Below, piece after piece: positions 1 through 6,357 of a stretch of 8,962 nucleotides of DNA. Position 1 is the first letter of the stretch. Every line of letters starts with the position of its first letter. The DNA is from an uncultured Porphyromonadaceae bacterium (GTDB taxonomy: Bacteria > Bacteroidota > Bacteroidia > Bacteroidales > Muribaculaceae): positions 1 to 8,962 of the forward strand of contig CAMWQF010000104.1 of assembly GCA_947176285.1 (NCBI GenBank). The letters run 5' to 3'. Both the position numbers and the translations under genes were made by a program. The notes under the pieces are model-generated. The model saw only the letters and a list, made by a program, of their open reading frames with translations. It searched no databases and was not told the origin of the DNA.

Positions 1-104
1 TTAAACCCTTAAACCCTTAAACGATTAAACCCTTAAACCCTTAAACAATTAAACCCCTAAACGATTAAACCCTTAAACGCTTAAACGCTTAAACAATTAA
101 ACAA
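1..104. repeat. Tandem TTAAACNN octamer array (13 units)
   Basis: Thirteen consecutive 8-bp units fill this stretch with no insertion or deletion. The six-base core TTAAAC is invariant except unit 8 (positions 57-64), which starts with C. The last two bases vary among four states, in order CC, CC, GA, CC, CC, AA, CC, GA, CC, GC, GC, AA, AA. Units 1-3 and 4-6 suggest a weak 24-bp higher order. The array runs straight into the stop codon of the response regulator gene at 105-107, where TTAAATAT looks like a decayed fourteenth unit. Read on the minus strand it is a string of GTTTAA units following the gene. It begins at base 1 with a full unit, so it may continue outside the window. It has no spacers, so it is not CRISPR. 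Its function is unknown. Confidence 0.93.
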
Positions 105-884
105 TTAAATATCATAAAATCGATCCATAAGTTCCTTCCGATAGGTCTTGGATATCTTGATTTCAGTGATATTGTCAAGCGGTGGCAATAATATGCAGTC
201 ATTGCTGTTGATTATGCTGATGTAGCACAAATTTACTATGAAATGCTTATGCGTACGTACAAAGTCCGGTCCATAAGCGAGAATAGTTTCCGCAGTAGTC
301 TGTCGCTTAAGTATGATTCGCTTAAGATTATAAAATACGCATTCCCATATCTTTCTGTCGGATATATAGCGGAAATAGACGATATCGGCAGGATTGACTA
401 TAATTTTTGAATTAGTCACCGAAGTAATGGAAAGGAGTTGAGATTTATTTACATTCCCCGAATGCAGTTTGGAACTTTCCTGTGTCTTATGATTAGACAG
501 ATCATTATCTCTTTTTGCATTCTTAAGTCGCTTGATAATTACGTCAAGTTCTGAAGTTTCATAAGGTTTGAGCAAAAAGTCAAAAACTCGCAGGGAAAGT
601 GCATCATGGATGTAACGCTGATAGCATGTGTGGAATACTACCTTTGTATTTTCCGGCAGATTAGCATTTTCATACCATGCAAGTCCATTGCCCTCCGGAA
701 ATTGCATATCAAGGAATATTAATTCCGGATTGTACTTTGCTATCAGAGCCTCTCCTTCATTGAGAGATTCAGCGGTACCGCATAACTCTATCTCTTCTCT
801 GCGGTTAAGTTCTTCGGCAAGCAACTTAGTGCTGAGTAAGTCGTCGTCAATAATTAAAGTTTTTATGGTCGTATTGTTGTTCAT
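105..884 (-). CDS. LytTR-family response regulator
   Basis: DNA-binding response regulator of the LytR/AlgR type, expected to be phosphorylated by the kinase encoded just upstream and to act on promoters in the cytoplasm. The receiver domain spans about residues 7-123: acidic pocket D13-D15, phospho-acceptor D59 in IFLDMQFPEGNG, switch residue T86 and K106-P107 in LLKPY. A polar linker (about 124-149) leads to a LytTR domain (about 150-259) with the typical core FVRTHKHFIVN at 208-218. The length of 259 aa is usual for the family. The ATG (882-884) overlaps the kinase stop codon as ATGA, which indicates translational coupling in one operon. The stop codon abuts the octamer array. The target genes cannot be read from the protein. 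A 21-bp-spaced direct repeat at 2982-3019, upstream of the operon, is a candidate binding site. Confidence 0.95.
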   Translation of the reverse strand: MNNNTTIKTLIIDDDLLSTKLLAEELNRREEIELCGTAESLNEGEALIAKYNPELIFLDMQFPEGNGLAWYENANLPENTKVVFHTCYQRYIHDALSLRVFDFLLKPYETSELDVIIKRLKNAKRDNDLSNHKTQESSKLHSGNVNKSQLLSITSVTNSKIIVNPADIVYFRYISDRKIWECVFYNLKRIILKRQTTAETILAYGPDFVRTHKHFIVNLCYISIINSNDCILLPPLDNITEIKISKTYRKELMDRFYDI

Positions 885-2896
885 TGCTTAAGATTGTCTG
901 GAAATATAATAGTTGCATTGCATCCTTTTATGCCGTCAAATTCAGAATCAGTGTCGATATTGAATTTTATTTGCTCTTTATTATGCTCGTTGAGGAGCCT
1001 TATTGTCTCTACAAGCACATGAAGTCCGGTCCCCCCTTTTTCAGCGAAATTGGCTATTCTGCCGCTATTATTGAATACTCTAACAGATAAATGATTGCTG
1101 TCATAGCGAGTTACTGATATATATAATTTACGTTCAGTCCCGGGTTCAAGGGTAGGATAACCATGTTTGAAAGCATTTTCCACCAAAATCTGCAAAGTCA
1201 TTGATGGGAAAAGGACATTCGAATTTATTCCCTTTTCAATGCTGTATTTATAGTCTAAAGGATCTCTTCCATTGTCTCCTATCACATTGATATAGTCGTC
1301 TGTAAATTTTAATTCTTCTGAAAATGGAATCAAGATCTCCGATGCGATGATCTGTTGCCTGCGAATAAGGTGTACCAAGGCATCCAAGTGTGACGGTTTC
1401 CCATTTTTTTCGTTATAAAGTTCATGATTGAGTGCATTGTAGATGAAGTGAGGGGTGACGCGGTTGCGAAGATTCTCTTGTCGAAGACTGATGATTTTAT
1501 TCATCATCCGTTCTTCTCTTCGTTTTATTCGTATTCTCCTTACTACAAATATCAATGTGAAAGCAACTATCACGGCAAGTGCAATGGCTATCGCTGCCAT
1601 AAGTTTATATATATGCGCCTGTTGCCGGGTATTGCTTGCCTGAAGGTCAAGAATGCGCTTGTCGCGCTGGTATCTGGCATTCAATGCCGAAATCTGCTGA
1701 TTAAGTTTATATGATCTAAGTGAGTCGTTAAGTTGGTCGTGTCGGCATCTTGTTTTATAAGCAAGTCGGTGATTGCCTACATTTGAATATAGTTCTTCCA
1801 TAGCCTTAAGTCTTGCCAAATGCTGTTCAAGTCTGAGCGTGTCGGCTTCCGGATATGCAATGGCAAGTTTGATTCCACTCTCATAATCTCCATTGGCTGC
1901 TGCTTCTCTGATCTGCAGGGTGTGAATATAAGAGGTTACCATCGGATTAGGTTGCTCTTTAGAAAAATAATAGGCTGAAGAGTCAAGTAGTTCCTTTGCT
2001 TGCTTTGTGTCGCGGAGACGTAAATAAGAATCGGCGAGATTGACATTTGTGAACATTTTTTCCCATTCTGTTCCGGGTACAGAATCAAGCATCTTTCTCA
2101 ATCGTAAGAATACTTTATTTGCCCCCTCATAATCTTCTCGATAATAGAGATCATTGCCATAGCCGGTAAGGGTATTGAATTTGTCGTACTGTCCCATCGA
2201 CTCAAAAATCTCAAGAGATTTACCCCACCAGTATTCACTATTGGTAAAATCGCGCATATCTGTCAATACGGATGCTATTCCATTGTAAAGTGGAACATAA
2301 TGTTCTGTCCCTAATCCAAGTGAATCTGCTGTGGTGATCGCCCTATGATAGTAGAAGGCTGCGCTGTCGAGATTGGCTGCCATGCGCATGGCGTTTGCAT
2401 AATTGCTATATGCTTGTGGCAAGTCTTCTCTTATTCCGGATTGTTCAACATTATCGACTGCTTTACGGAAATATATTGCAGAAGAATCAGGATTGAAATA
2501 ATACTGGTCATAGTAAGCCCCATGTGTTTGGTATGCCTTAGCAAGCAGCCTCGCTCTTTCTTTAGATGGCTTTTGCCGCTCAAGCCAGGAGATGGCTGAG
2601 TCTGCTGATGCAAGCACTGTCGGTGGATTACCCTGATAATAAGCATTTACACCTTGTTGCACCATTGCTTCGCTCCATTTCATGGAGTCGTTTATCGCCA
2701 AAGCCTCTTTTTTGAATGCTTCTGTCATTTGTATGGCTTTGGGTATATTCCCGGTCCGTAGAGTATCGGTGATCTCTGCTATGGCAGCATTGTTGTCTAT
2801 TTGATCATTATTTTTGCTGCATGAAAAAAGGGTTGCCAATATGGCAATTGACATTGGTAATAAAGTATATTTTATTAGATATGCTATATTTTTCAT
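881..2896 (-). CDS. TPR-containing LytS-type sensor histidine kinase, lipoprotein-like
   Basis: Membrane sensor kinase, 671 aa from the chosen ATG (2894-2896). A longer reading frame reaches a TTG at 2918-2920, but that TTG lies inside a Bacteroidota -7 box, and only the ATG start gives a clean signal sequence. The N-terminus is a lipoprotein-type signal with lipobox LFSC, C26. Residues about 35-420 are helical, with many TPR-like A-x-x-Y-Y/A-x-x-F patterns, and form the probable extracytoplasmic sensor. One transmembrane helix lies at about 431-452, followed by a basic stretch. The kinase core is of the His_kinase (LytS/YehU) type: H-box TPHFIYNALN with H483, N-box LVENAFKHG (N574) and G-box GGTG at 621-624. 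It overlaps the response regulator by 4 bp, so the two form a cognate pair. The signal is unknown. A pectin-related ligand is only suggested by the neighbouring genes. Having both a lipobox and a later transmembrane helix is unusual. Confidence 0.93.
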   Translation of the reverse strand: MKNIAYLIKYTLLPMSIAILATLFSCSKNNDQIDNNAAIAEITDTLRTGNIPKAIQMTEAFKKEALAINDSMKWSEAMVQQGVNAYYQGNPPTVLASADSAISWLERQKPSKERARLLAKAYQTHGAYYDQYYFNPDSSAIYFRKAVDNVEQSGIREDLPQAYSNYANAMRMAANLDSAAFYYHRAITTADSLGLGTEHYVPLYNGIASVLTDMRDFTNSEYWWGKSLEIFESMGQYDKFNTLTGYGNDLYYREDYEGANKVFLRLRKMLDSVPGTEWEKMFTNVNLADSYLRLRDTKQAKELLDSSAYYFSKEQPNPMVTSYIHTLQIREAAANGDYESGIKLAIAYPEADTLRLEQHLARLKAMEELYSNVGNHRLAYKTRCRHDQLNDSLRSYKLNQQISALNARYQRDKRILDLQASNTRQQAHIYKLMAAIAIALAVIVAFTLIFVVRRIRIKRREERMMNKIISLRQENLRNRVTPHFIYNALNHELYNEKNGKPSHLDALVHLIRRQQIIASEILIPFSEELKFTDDYINVIGDNGRDPLDYKYSIEKGINSNVLFPSMTLQILVENAFKHGYPTLEPGTERKLYISVTRYDSNHLSVRVFNNSGRIANFAEKGGTGLHVLVETIRLLNEHNKEQIKFNIDTDSEFDGIKGCNATIIFPDNLKQ

Positions 2897-2917
2897 GGTA
2901 ACGTCTGAAATCGTATG

Positions 2918-2925
2918 CAAAATTA
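2918..2925 (-). promoter_or_regulatory. -7 box of the kinase-regulator operon
   Basis: The minus strand reads TAATTTTG, matching the Bacteroidota -7 consensus TAnnTTTG. It ends 21 bp upstream of the ATG at 2896, so the predicted leader is only about 10-18 nt. No TTTG/TTG -33 element lies at the expected 19-21 bp distance, which would fit a promoter that depends on an activator. The box contains the TTG that would otherwise be taken as an earlier start codon, and so argues for the ATG start. Confidence 0.6.
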
Positions 2926-2981
2926 ATAATTTTATATCATTTTTTATATTTATATTGGAGTTATTCTTATCTTTTCAATAT

Positions 2982-3019
2982 ATTTTTTGGCTACTTAGTG
3001 GCATTTTTTGTCTACTTGA
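2982..3019 (-). promoter_or_regulatory. 21-bp-spaced direct repeat, candidate LytTR operator
   Basis: Two copies of a 15-base element lie in the same orientation exactly 21 bp (two helical turns) apart: minus strand AAGTAGACAAAAAAT (3003-3017) and AAGTAGCCAAAAAAT (2982-2996), 14 of 15 identical. LytTR proteins characteristically bind paired direct repeats about two turns apart. The element lies roughly 57-94 bp upstream of the kinase -7 box and 67-104 bp upstream of the opposing -7 box at 3086. Autoregulation by the adjacent LytTR regulator is inferred from position and geometry, since the sequence is not one I recognise as a characterised site. Confidence 0.5.
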
Positions 3020-3085
3020 CTCGCATATCCGACCTTTTGGGCGAAAAATGAATTTTGTATGGTTTTTTATTAGAAATGTTTTTTA

Positions 3086-3093
3086 TATTTTTG
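3086..3093 (+). promoter_or_regulatory. Plus-strand -7 box before a candidate small RNA
   Basis: TATTTTTG matches the Bacteroidota consensus TAnnTTTG. The predicted transcription start would be near 3099. A TTTTG lies at 3053-3057, but at 28 bp it is farther than the usual 19-21 bp, so the -33 element is missing or weak. No plus-strand protein gene follows before the convergent methylesterase. The downstream sequence is instead a series of hairpins. Confidence 0.4.
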
Positions 3094-3098
3094 CACTA

Positions 3099-3230
3099 CG
3101 AACTTAGATATGAGAAGTTATCAAAAAAATTAGTTATATATTTCAACCATAAGCAAATATGCACTTGAATAATAGGCTTGCTTATCAATTCCCGGGACGC
3201 ATCTCCAATTATGGATGCGTCTCTTCTTAT
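3099..3230 (+). ncRNA. Candidate intergenic structured RNA (about 130 nt)
   Basis: A plus-strand -7 box (3086-3093) is followed by three hairpins. The first is a weak 5-bp stem AACTT/AAGTT (3101-3105 with 3115-3119). The second is a perfect 8-bp stem ATAAGCAA/TTGCTTAT (3149-3156 with 3178-3185, 21-nt loop). The third is a stem GACGCATC/GATGCGTC (3196-3203 with 3214-3221), extendable outward by a G-T and a G-C pair, with a U-rich tail TTCTTAT that resembles an intrinsic terminator. The layout of promoter, folded body and terminator in 411 bp without protein genes fits a small RNA. A 7-codon frame MRSYQKN starts at 3110, probably by chance. I do not recognise a named family. The boundaries are estimates. 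Confidence 0.3.
3194..3223 (+). terminator. Hairpin with U-rich tail, plus strand
   Basis: The 8-bp stem GACGCATC/GATGCGTC extends to 10 pairs with one wobble, has a 10-nt loop, and is followed by TTCTTAT. The T-rich side is on the plus strand only. On the minus strand the stem is followed by GGGAATTG, so it suits a plus-strand transcript ending near 3230. Confidence 0.45.
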
Positions 3231-3240
3231 ATAATATAAG

Positions 3241-3268
3241 AAACAGCGGCTCATCTGAACCGCTGTTT
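3241..3268 (-). terminator. Hairpin behind the large methylesterase gene
   Basis: A perfect 9-bp stem AAACAGCGG/CCGCTGTTT with a 10-nt loop starts 40 bp beyond the stop codon of the large methylesterase. The stem ends in TTT on both strands. The minus-strand tail is CTTATATTAT, the plus-strand tail GATTTTATTAAT, so neither has a clean U-run and it may stop transcription from both sides. A second inverted repeat TGAAGTT/AACTTCA (3280-3286 with 3292-3298) lies between it and the stop codon. Confidence 0.55.
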
Positions 3269-3307
3269 GATTTTATTAATGAAGTTTAAACAACTTCAAT
3301 GTGTCGT

Positions 3308-6097
3308 TTATCGTTTTGTGGTTTTGGTTGCCACTTTATTTCCATTGTCTCCGGTTTCTACCTTTACGACTACACCATTGTAGTTATCATCTACGGCTAC
3401 ACCTTGGAGGTTGAATAATCGGGTCTCGGCAGTGTTGTCATTCTCTGTGCCGATTTCTTTGATACCTGAATAACTGATTACTACTTCAGGACCAAAACCA
3501 CCGCGACCATTGGCTTTGCGTACTTTGAGGTTGTCTCCAACCGGAATTTCATTGGCATAGATCTTGCCATCCACTAAATATACGTTGCCTTCAGTTGCTT
3601 CATTGGGAGAATACTCTTCCTGTGCTGCTATTGCTTGTGGATCCCAGTTGGGGAATACTTTGTCGATTGCATATTCTGCAGCTTGCACGTCAGTAAGAAT
3701 CGTCTCATATTTCTTGTCGCCTGAAGCATGGGTGAATGTCAATTCATTTGATTCAGGAGAGATGCGGTTGCCGTTTTTGTCCATAGAATTATATTCTACA
3801 AACTTATCTGCGGAGCAGTTCATGCCCTTTGTGGTGAATCGGTCTTTGATGAGTTTTTCAGGTTGATTGATGGTTGTGTTGAGCCATGCCAGACCTGAAT
3901 ATGTTCCCCAAGAGCGCCCGAGATTGAATTGAGAGCAAAGGGTTTCAATCGTGCAATTGTTCATCACATATCCAAACTTCTTCGCGCCGTTAGGAGCGGC
4001 GATAGTAGAGTTCTTTACAGATTCGTTGACAAACTTCACTCGGTTGAAATACACATCACCGCCGCCGCATACATAGTCTACTACGCCATGGATCTCTCCA
4101 TCTTCAAAATAGAAGTAAGAAGAGCCGTTATTGCTGTAATATGTGTCTTGATAAGACTCTAAGTTTACGTTCTTGCAGATTGTCCTGTTACCCTTGTCTT
4201 GAAGAGTTACAGCACGTCCGGCAGCAGCCTTGCCGTCAAATGGCATGGCGTTGCGCAGGGTAAGGTCTTGCAGATAGAGGTTTTCTGAACGGTTTAAGAG
4301 AGTAGCAGTAACGCTTATGCCTTCAGCTTCAAGTGGAGGATAATTCAATATTACAGTCCCGGCGGTTGACTCTCCGATGATAGAAATGTTCTTGCCGGTG
4401 ATAGGGGTCAGAGTTGTAGTGCCAAGATCATATGTGCCGTTGGGCAGATAAATCTTTGCGCCATTTTGTGTAGATGCTGATTTAAGAGCAAGCAGGAAAC
4501 TTGTCACGTCGCCTGCCGGGATTTCATAATATCCGGTTGATTCGTTGTATTCTACGAATTCTACTACATTTGAAACCGTCACATTATGTACATAAGCCCC
4601 GCTAGGGAACGTTATGGTAAGCCATCCCGGTTCTCCATCATATTTGATGTTGTATTCTTCGCCATCGGTGGCTCCCTTTACCTGGAATTCACCAATCTTC
4701 TCACCTGATTCGTTAGTCACTGTGGCAGTAGACTCGGCGGAATACTGGCAGTTGCCGACTGTAACATAGCATTTGCCTGCTACCTTGACTTTGATTGTGC
4801 CGTTTGAGCCTACAAGCCAACCATGATTATTATAGTATTTGCCGTCAATTTCAATTGCTTCGTGATCCTCAACGTAGAAATATGGTTTGGTAAGGTCGTA
4901 TACATAACGGGAAGTTGTTGTCGGTTCTTCTATTTTTGTGGCACGTGCATAAAGTTCTGTGTCAGTCTGGATAGAAATGCCTTCCGCAACTTTCTCGGCA
5001 TTGGATTTTTTTGATGCAAACCATCCGCGGAATGCTTCCCCTTCAGGCACTGTCACATCATTTGCTCCATACTTGTAGCTTAGCATTGCTCCTCCGGGAA
5101 GTTGGTCGGTGCCTATGAGTGTGCCATCTGTGTTGAAATATGAAACAGTCACATCCGGAATAAAATCGCATGCTTCTACAGACAGCGACGGACAATAAGA
5201 GGGAGTTATGATGGTGAGCACAGCTTCACTATCGCTATTATAGGTCCAAGATGTAGAGCTGTCGCAGTTGCCGGTGCAAGGGAGTGTGGCAAGAACGGTT
5301 TCTCCATTTTTGATTGTTGCGCCTGATCCGTTGTATGTGCAATTGCCGAATGTGATCTTGACTGCGCCATCTACAGGAACAATCACAGTAGACGAGTTGT
5401 ATCCGTGTTGGGAATCATGCCATGTGCCTTCTACGGTCACTCCTTCCGGAAGAACTCCATCTGCAGGTTTAACTACGGTGAAGGGGTCAGTAGTGAAGTC
5501 AATCTGAAAGTCTGTGAAATGGCGTTCTTTCTTAATGTAAGGGTTCACTGTTATGCCATAGAGACGGAACCCTTTTCCGCAACTCATCTTGAGGACGAGG
5601 TCGCCATCTTCTTTTACTCGTGCTGAGACTTTTGACTCATCACACTGCTTGGAGATGTTGGAGGGAACAAGAAGATCCTTGGTAAGATTGTCGGATGTGA
5701 CAGTTGCATCTCCACCTGCTCCGCTGAAATCAACAATAATTTCGTCATTGATTCCGCATCCTGGTATGCGGACAGTCATATTCCCATTCTGGAAACAAAA
5801 GTTCTGTGTGATTCCATACACTGCACCGGAACCCACTGTGAAATATACTCCTTCCAAGCCTGTAAGTGCTTTGCCGGTGTTTGATGGGAGTTCTTGGTTG
5901 TCGAGGGGCTTAGCCAATGCATAGCGACCCTTGCTGCTTTCCGACCAATAGTCGGAGTTCTTTACTTCCTCCTGATGATTCTTCCCTTGGGTGAAATCCC
6001 AGGAGCGGGCAGTTGTCACATGCCCATCCTCTGCCCATGCTGATATACCTGCCAACATGGCTACCATCAGCATGACGGTGCTGTAAATTTTTCTCAT
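3308..6097 (-). CDS. Secreted multi-domain pectin methylesterase (pectinesterase, CE8-like)
   Basis: Predicted to hydrolyse methyl esters of galacturonan outside the cytoplasm. The Sec signal is residues 1-22 (cut after AWA). Three related beta-sandwich modules follow at about 24-187, 193-312 and 396-512. The last two share HG...V-x-V-x-G-x(3,5)-[IV]-T-[FV]-GNC-x-Y and may bind polysaccharide. A Listeria-Bacteroides/InlB-type repeat (about 315-387, ending GWFASKKS...TELYARAT) separates them. The beta-helix esterase spans about 515-830: QDT at 650-652 (D651), D674 in VVDYVCGGG and R728 in LGRSW are the usual catalytic Asp, Asp and Arg. The Gln of the canonical GQAVA motif is Arg here (R628 in AGRAVTL). 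The C-terminal tail (about 831-929) includes LFNLQGVAV, which resembles Bacteroidales sorting tails in degenerate form. At 929 aa it is about three times the size of a single-domain enzyme. Activity is inferred, and the Arg could alter it. Confidence 0.92.
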   Translation of the reverse strand: MRKIYSTVMLMVAMLAGISAWAEDGHVTTARSWDFTQGKNHQEEVKNSDYWSESSKGRYALAKPLDNQELPSNTGKALTGLEGVYFTVGSGAVYGITQNFCFQNGNMTVRIPGCGINDEIIVDFSGAGGDATVTSDNLTKDLLVPSNISKQCDESKVSARVKEDGDLVLKMSCGKGFRLYGITVNPYIKKERHFTDFQIDFTTDPFTVVKPADGVLPEGVTVEGTWHDSQHGYNSSTVIVPVDGAVKITFGNCTYNGSGATIKNGETVLATLPCTGNCDSSTSWTYNSDSEAVLTIITPSYCPSLSVEACDFIPDVTVSYFNTDGTLIGTDQLPGGAMLSYKYGANDVTVPEGEAFRGWFASKKSNAEKVAEGISIQTDTELYARATKIEEPTTTSRYVYDLTKPYFYVEDHEAIEIDGKYYNNHGWLVGSNGTIKVKVAGKCYVTVGNCQYSAESTATVTNESGEKIGEFQVKGATDGEEYNIKYDGEPGWLTITFPSGAYVHNVTVSNVVEFVEYNESTGYYEIPAGDVTSFLLALKSASTQNGAKIYLPNGTYDLGTTTLTPITGKNISIIGESTAGTVILNYPPLEAEGISVTATLLNRSENLYLQDLTLRNAMPFDGKAAAGRAVTLQDKGNRTICKNVNLESYQDTYYSNNGSSYFYFEDGEIHGVVDYVCGGGDVYFNRVKFVNESVKNSTIAAPNGAKKFGYVMNNCTIETLCSQFNLGRSWGTYSGLAWLNTTINQPEKLIKDRFTTKGMNCSADKFVEYNSMDKNGNRISPESNELTFTHASGDKKYETILTDVQAAEYAIDKVFPNWDPQAIAAQEEYSPNEATEGNVYLVDGKIYANEIPVGDNLKVRKANGRGGFGPEVVISYSGIKEIGTENDNTAETRLFNLQGVAVDDNYNGVVVKVETGDNGNKVATKTTKR

Positions 6098-6199
6098 TTT
6101 TAGAATATTAGGTTAATTAAAAAGTATCTTTGCTTTAGCGTTTCTTATAGATTTCTTGAGATGGAAAATTAATTTACGCCACTTCTTAGTTTCATTATG

Positions 6200-6231
6200 C
6201 AAAATTACAAAAAAATAAATTCCCCCGGCAA
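6200..6231 (-). promoter_or_regulatory. Promoter of the large methylesterase gene
   Basis: On the minus strand, TTG (6229-6231) is followed after 21 bp by the -7 box TAATTTTG (6200-6207), a good match to the Bacteroidota -33/-7 arrangement. The -7 box ends 102 bp before the ATG at 6097, leaving a leader of roughly 95 nt that is AT-rich and lacks a Shine-Dalgarno sequence. Confidence 0.6.
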
Positions 6232-6294
6232 CATTTATTTGACATTTTATTGTTAACATTCGTTAAATCCAATCTGTGGTATATTTATTTTTTG

Positions 6295-6302
6295 TAAATT
6301 TG
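6295..6302 (+). promoter_or_regulatory. -7 box of the GH140-like gene
   Basis: TAAATTTG matches TAnnTTTG. It ends 55 bp before the ATG at 6358, giving a predicted leader of about 50 nt. No TTTG or TTG is found at the usual -33 spacing. Its upstream flank mirrors that of the opposing methylesterase promoter, which suggests shared control of the two divergent genes. Confidence 0.55.
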
Positions 6303-6357
6303 CTTTTCAAGATCAAGTTACTGGCTACGATACACTGTAATATTCCATAATACTAAA

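Larger units (their letters stand above)
2897..3307. other. Signal-rich intergenic region (411 bp, no protein gene)
   Basis: This gap between the large methylesterase and the kinase, both minus strand, has no convincing protein gene. Open frames here are short and AT-driven. From left to right it holds the kinase promoter (2918-2925), a 21-bp-period direct repeat (2982-3019), a plus-strand -7 box (3086-3093), three plus-strand hairpins (3101-3119, 3149-3185, 3194-3223), a GC-rich hairpin behind the methylesterase (3241-3268) and a small inverted repeat (3280-3298). The two promoters point away from each other with the direct repeat between them. Confidence 0.7.
6199..6303. repeat. Inverted promoter duplication in the divergent region
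   Basis: The 22 bases at 6199-6220 read on the minus strand match the 21 bases at 6283-6303 on the plus strand with one single-base length difference in the T-run and one substitution. Each copy ends in the -7 box of the gene it faces, with the extended GTAAnTTTGC form. The 62 bp between them (6221-6282) include the -33 TTG of the methylesterase promoter. The arms are AT-rich, so part of the match may be shared promoter constraint. Confidence 0.6.

Noticed and set aside
1..104. CRISPR array or telomere-like end
   Set aside because: The units are only 8 bp and have no unique spacers. The repeat continues directly into a normal gene, so nothing shows a chromosome end.
2897..2920. Eight-residue N-terminal extension of the kinase from TTG at 2918-2920
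   Set aside because: The TTG is inside the TAATTTTG promoter box and would lie upstream of the predicted transcript start. The ATG start gives a proper lipoprotein signal.
3110..3133. Seven-codon leader peptide MRSYQKN in the candidate small RNA
   Set aside because: It is too short to support, has no ribosome binding site or run of one amino acid, and no structural gene follows for attenuation.
3191..3223. Riboswitch or named RNA family
   Set aside because: I see only simple hairpins and no conserved aptamer core, so no family is assigned.
3286..3293. Single TTAAACAA octamer identical to units of the array at the left edge
   Set aside because: One AT-rich 8-mer is expected by chance at this window size. 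It is also part of a local inverted repeat.
5589..5924. Plus-strand 111-codon open frame inside the large methylesterase
   Set aside because: It is antisense to a long gene with clear domains, has no promoter or signal, and its composition is that of a complementary-strand shadow.
6098..6357. Copy of the paired AAGTAGNCAAAAAAT element in front of the enzyme genes
   Set aside because: Only a loose match to the T-run and -7 box (near 6287-6302) is present, without the second repeat at 21 bp. The CTAAGAAGTGGCG string near 6178-6190 (minus strand) is also too weak.
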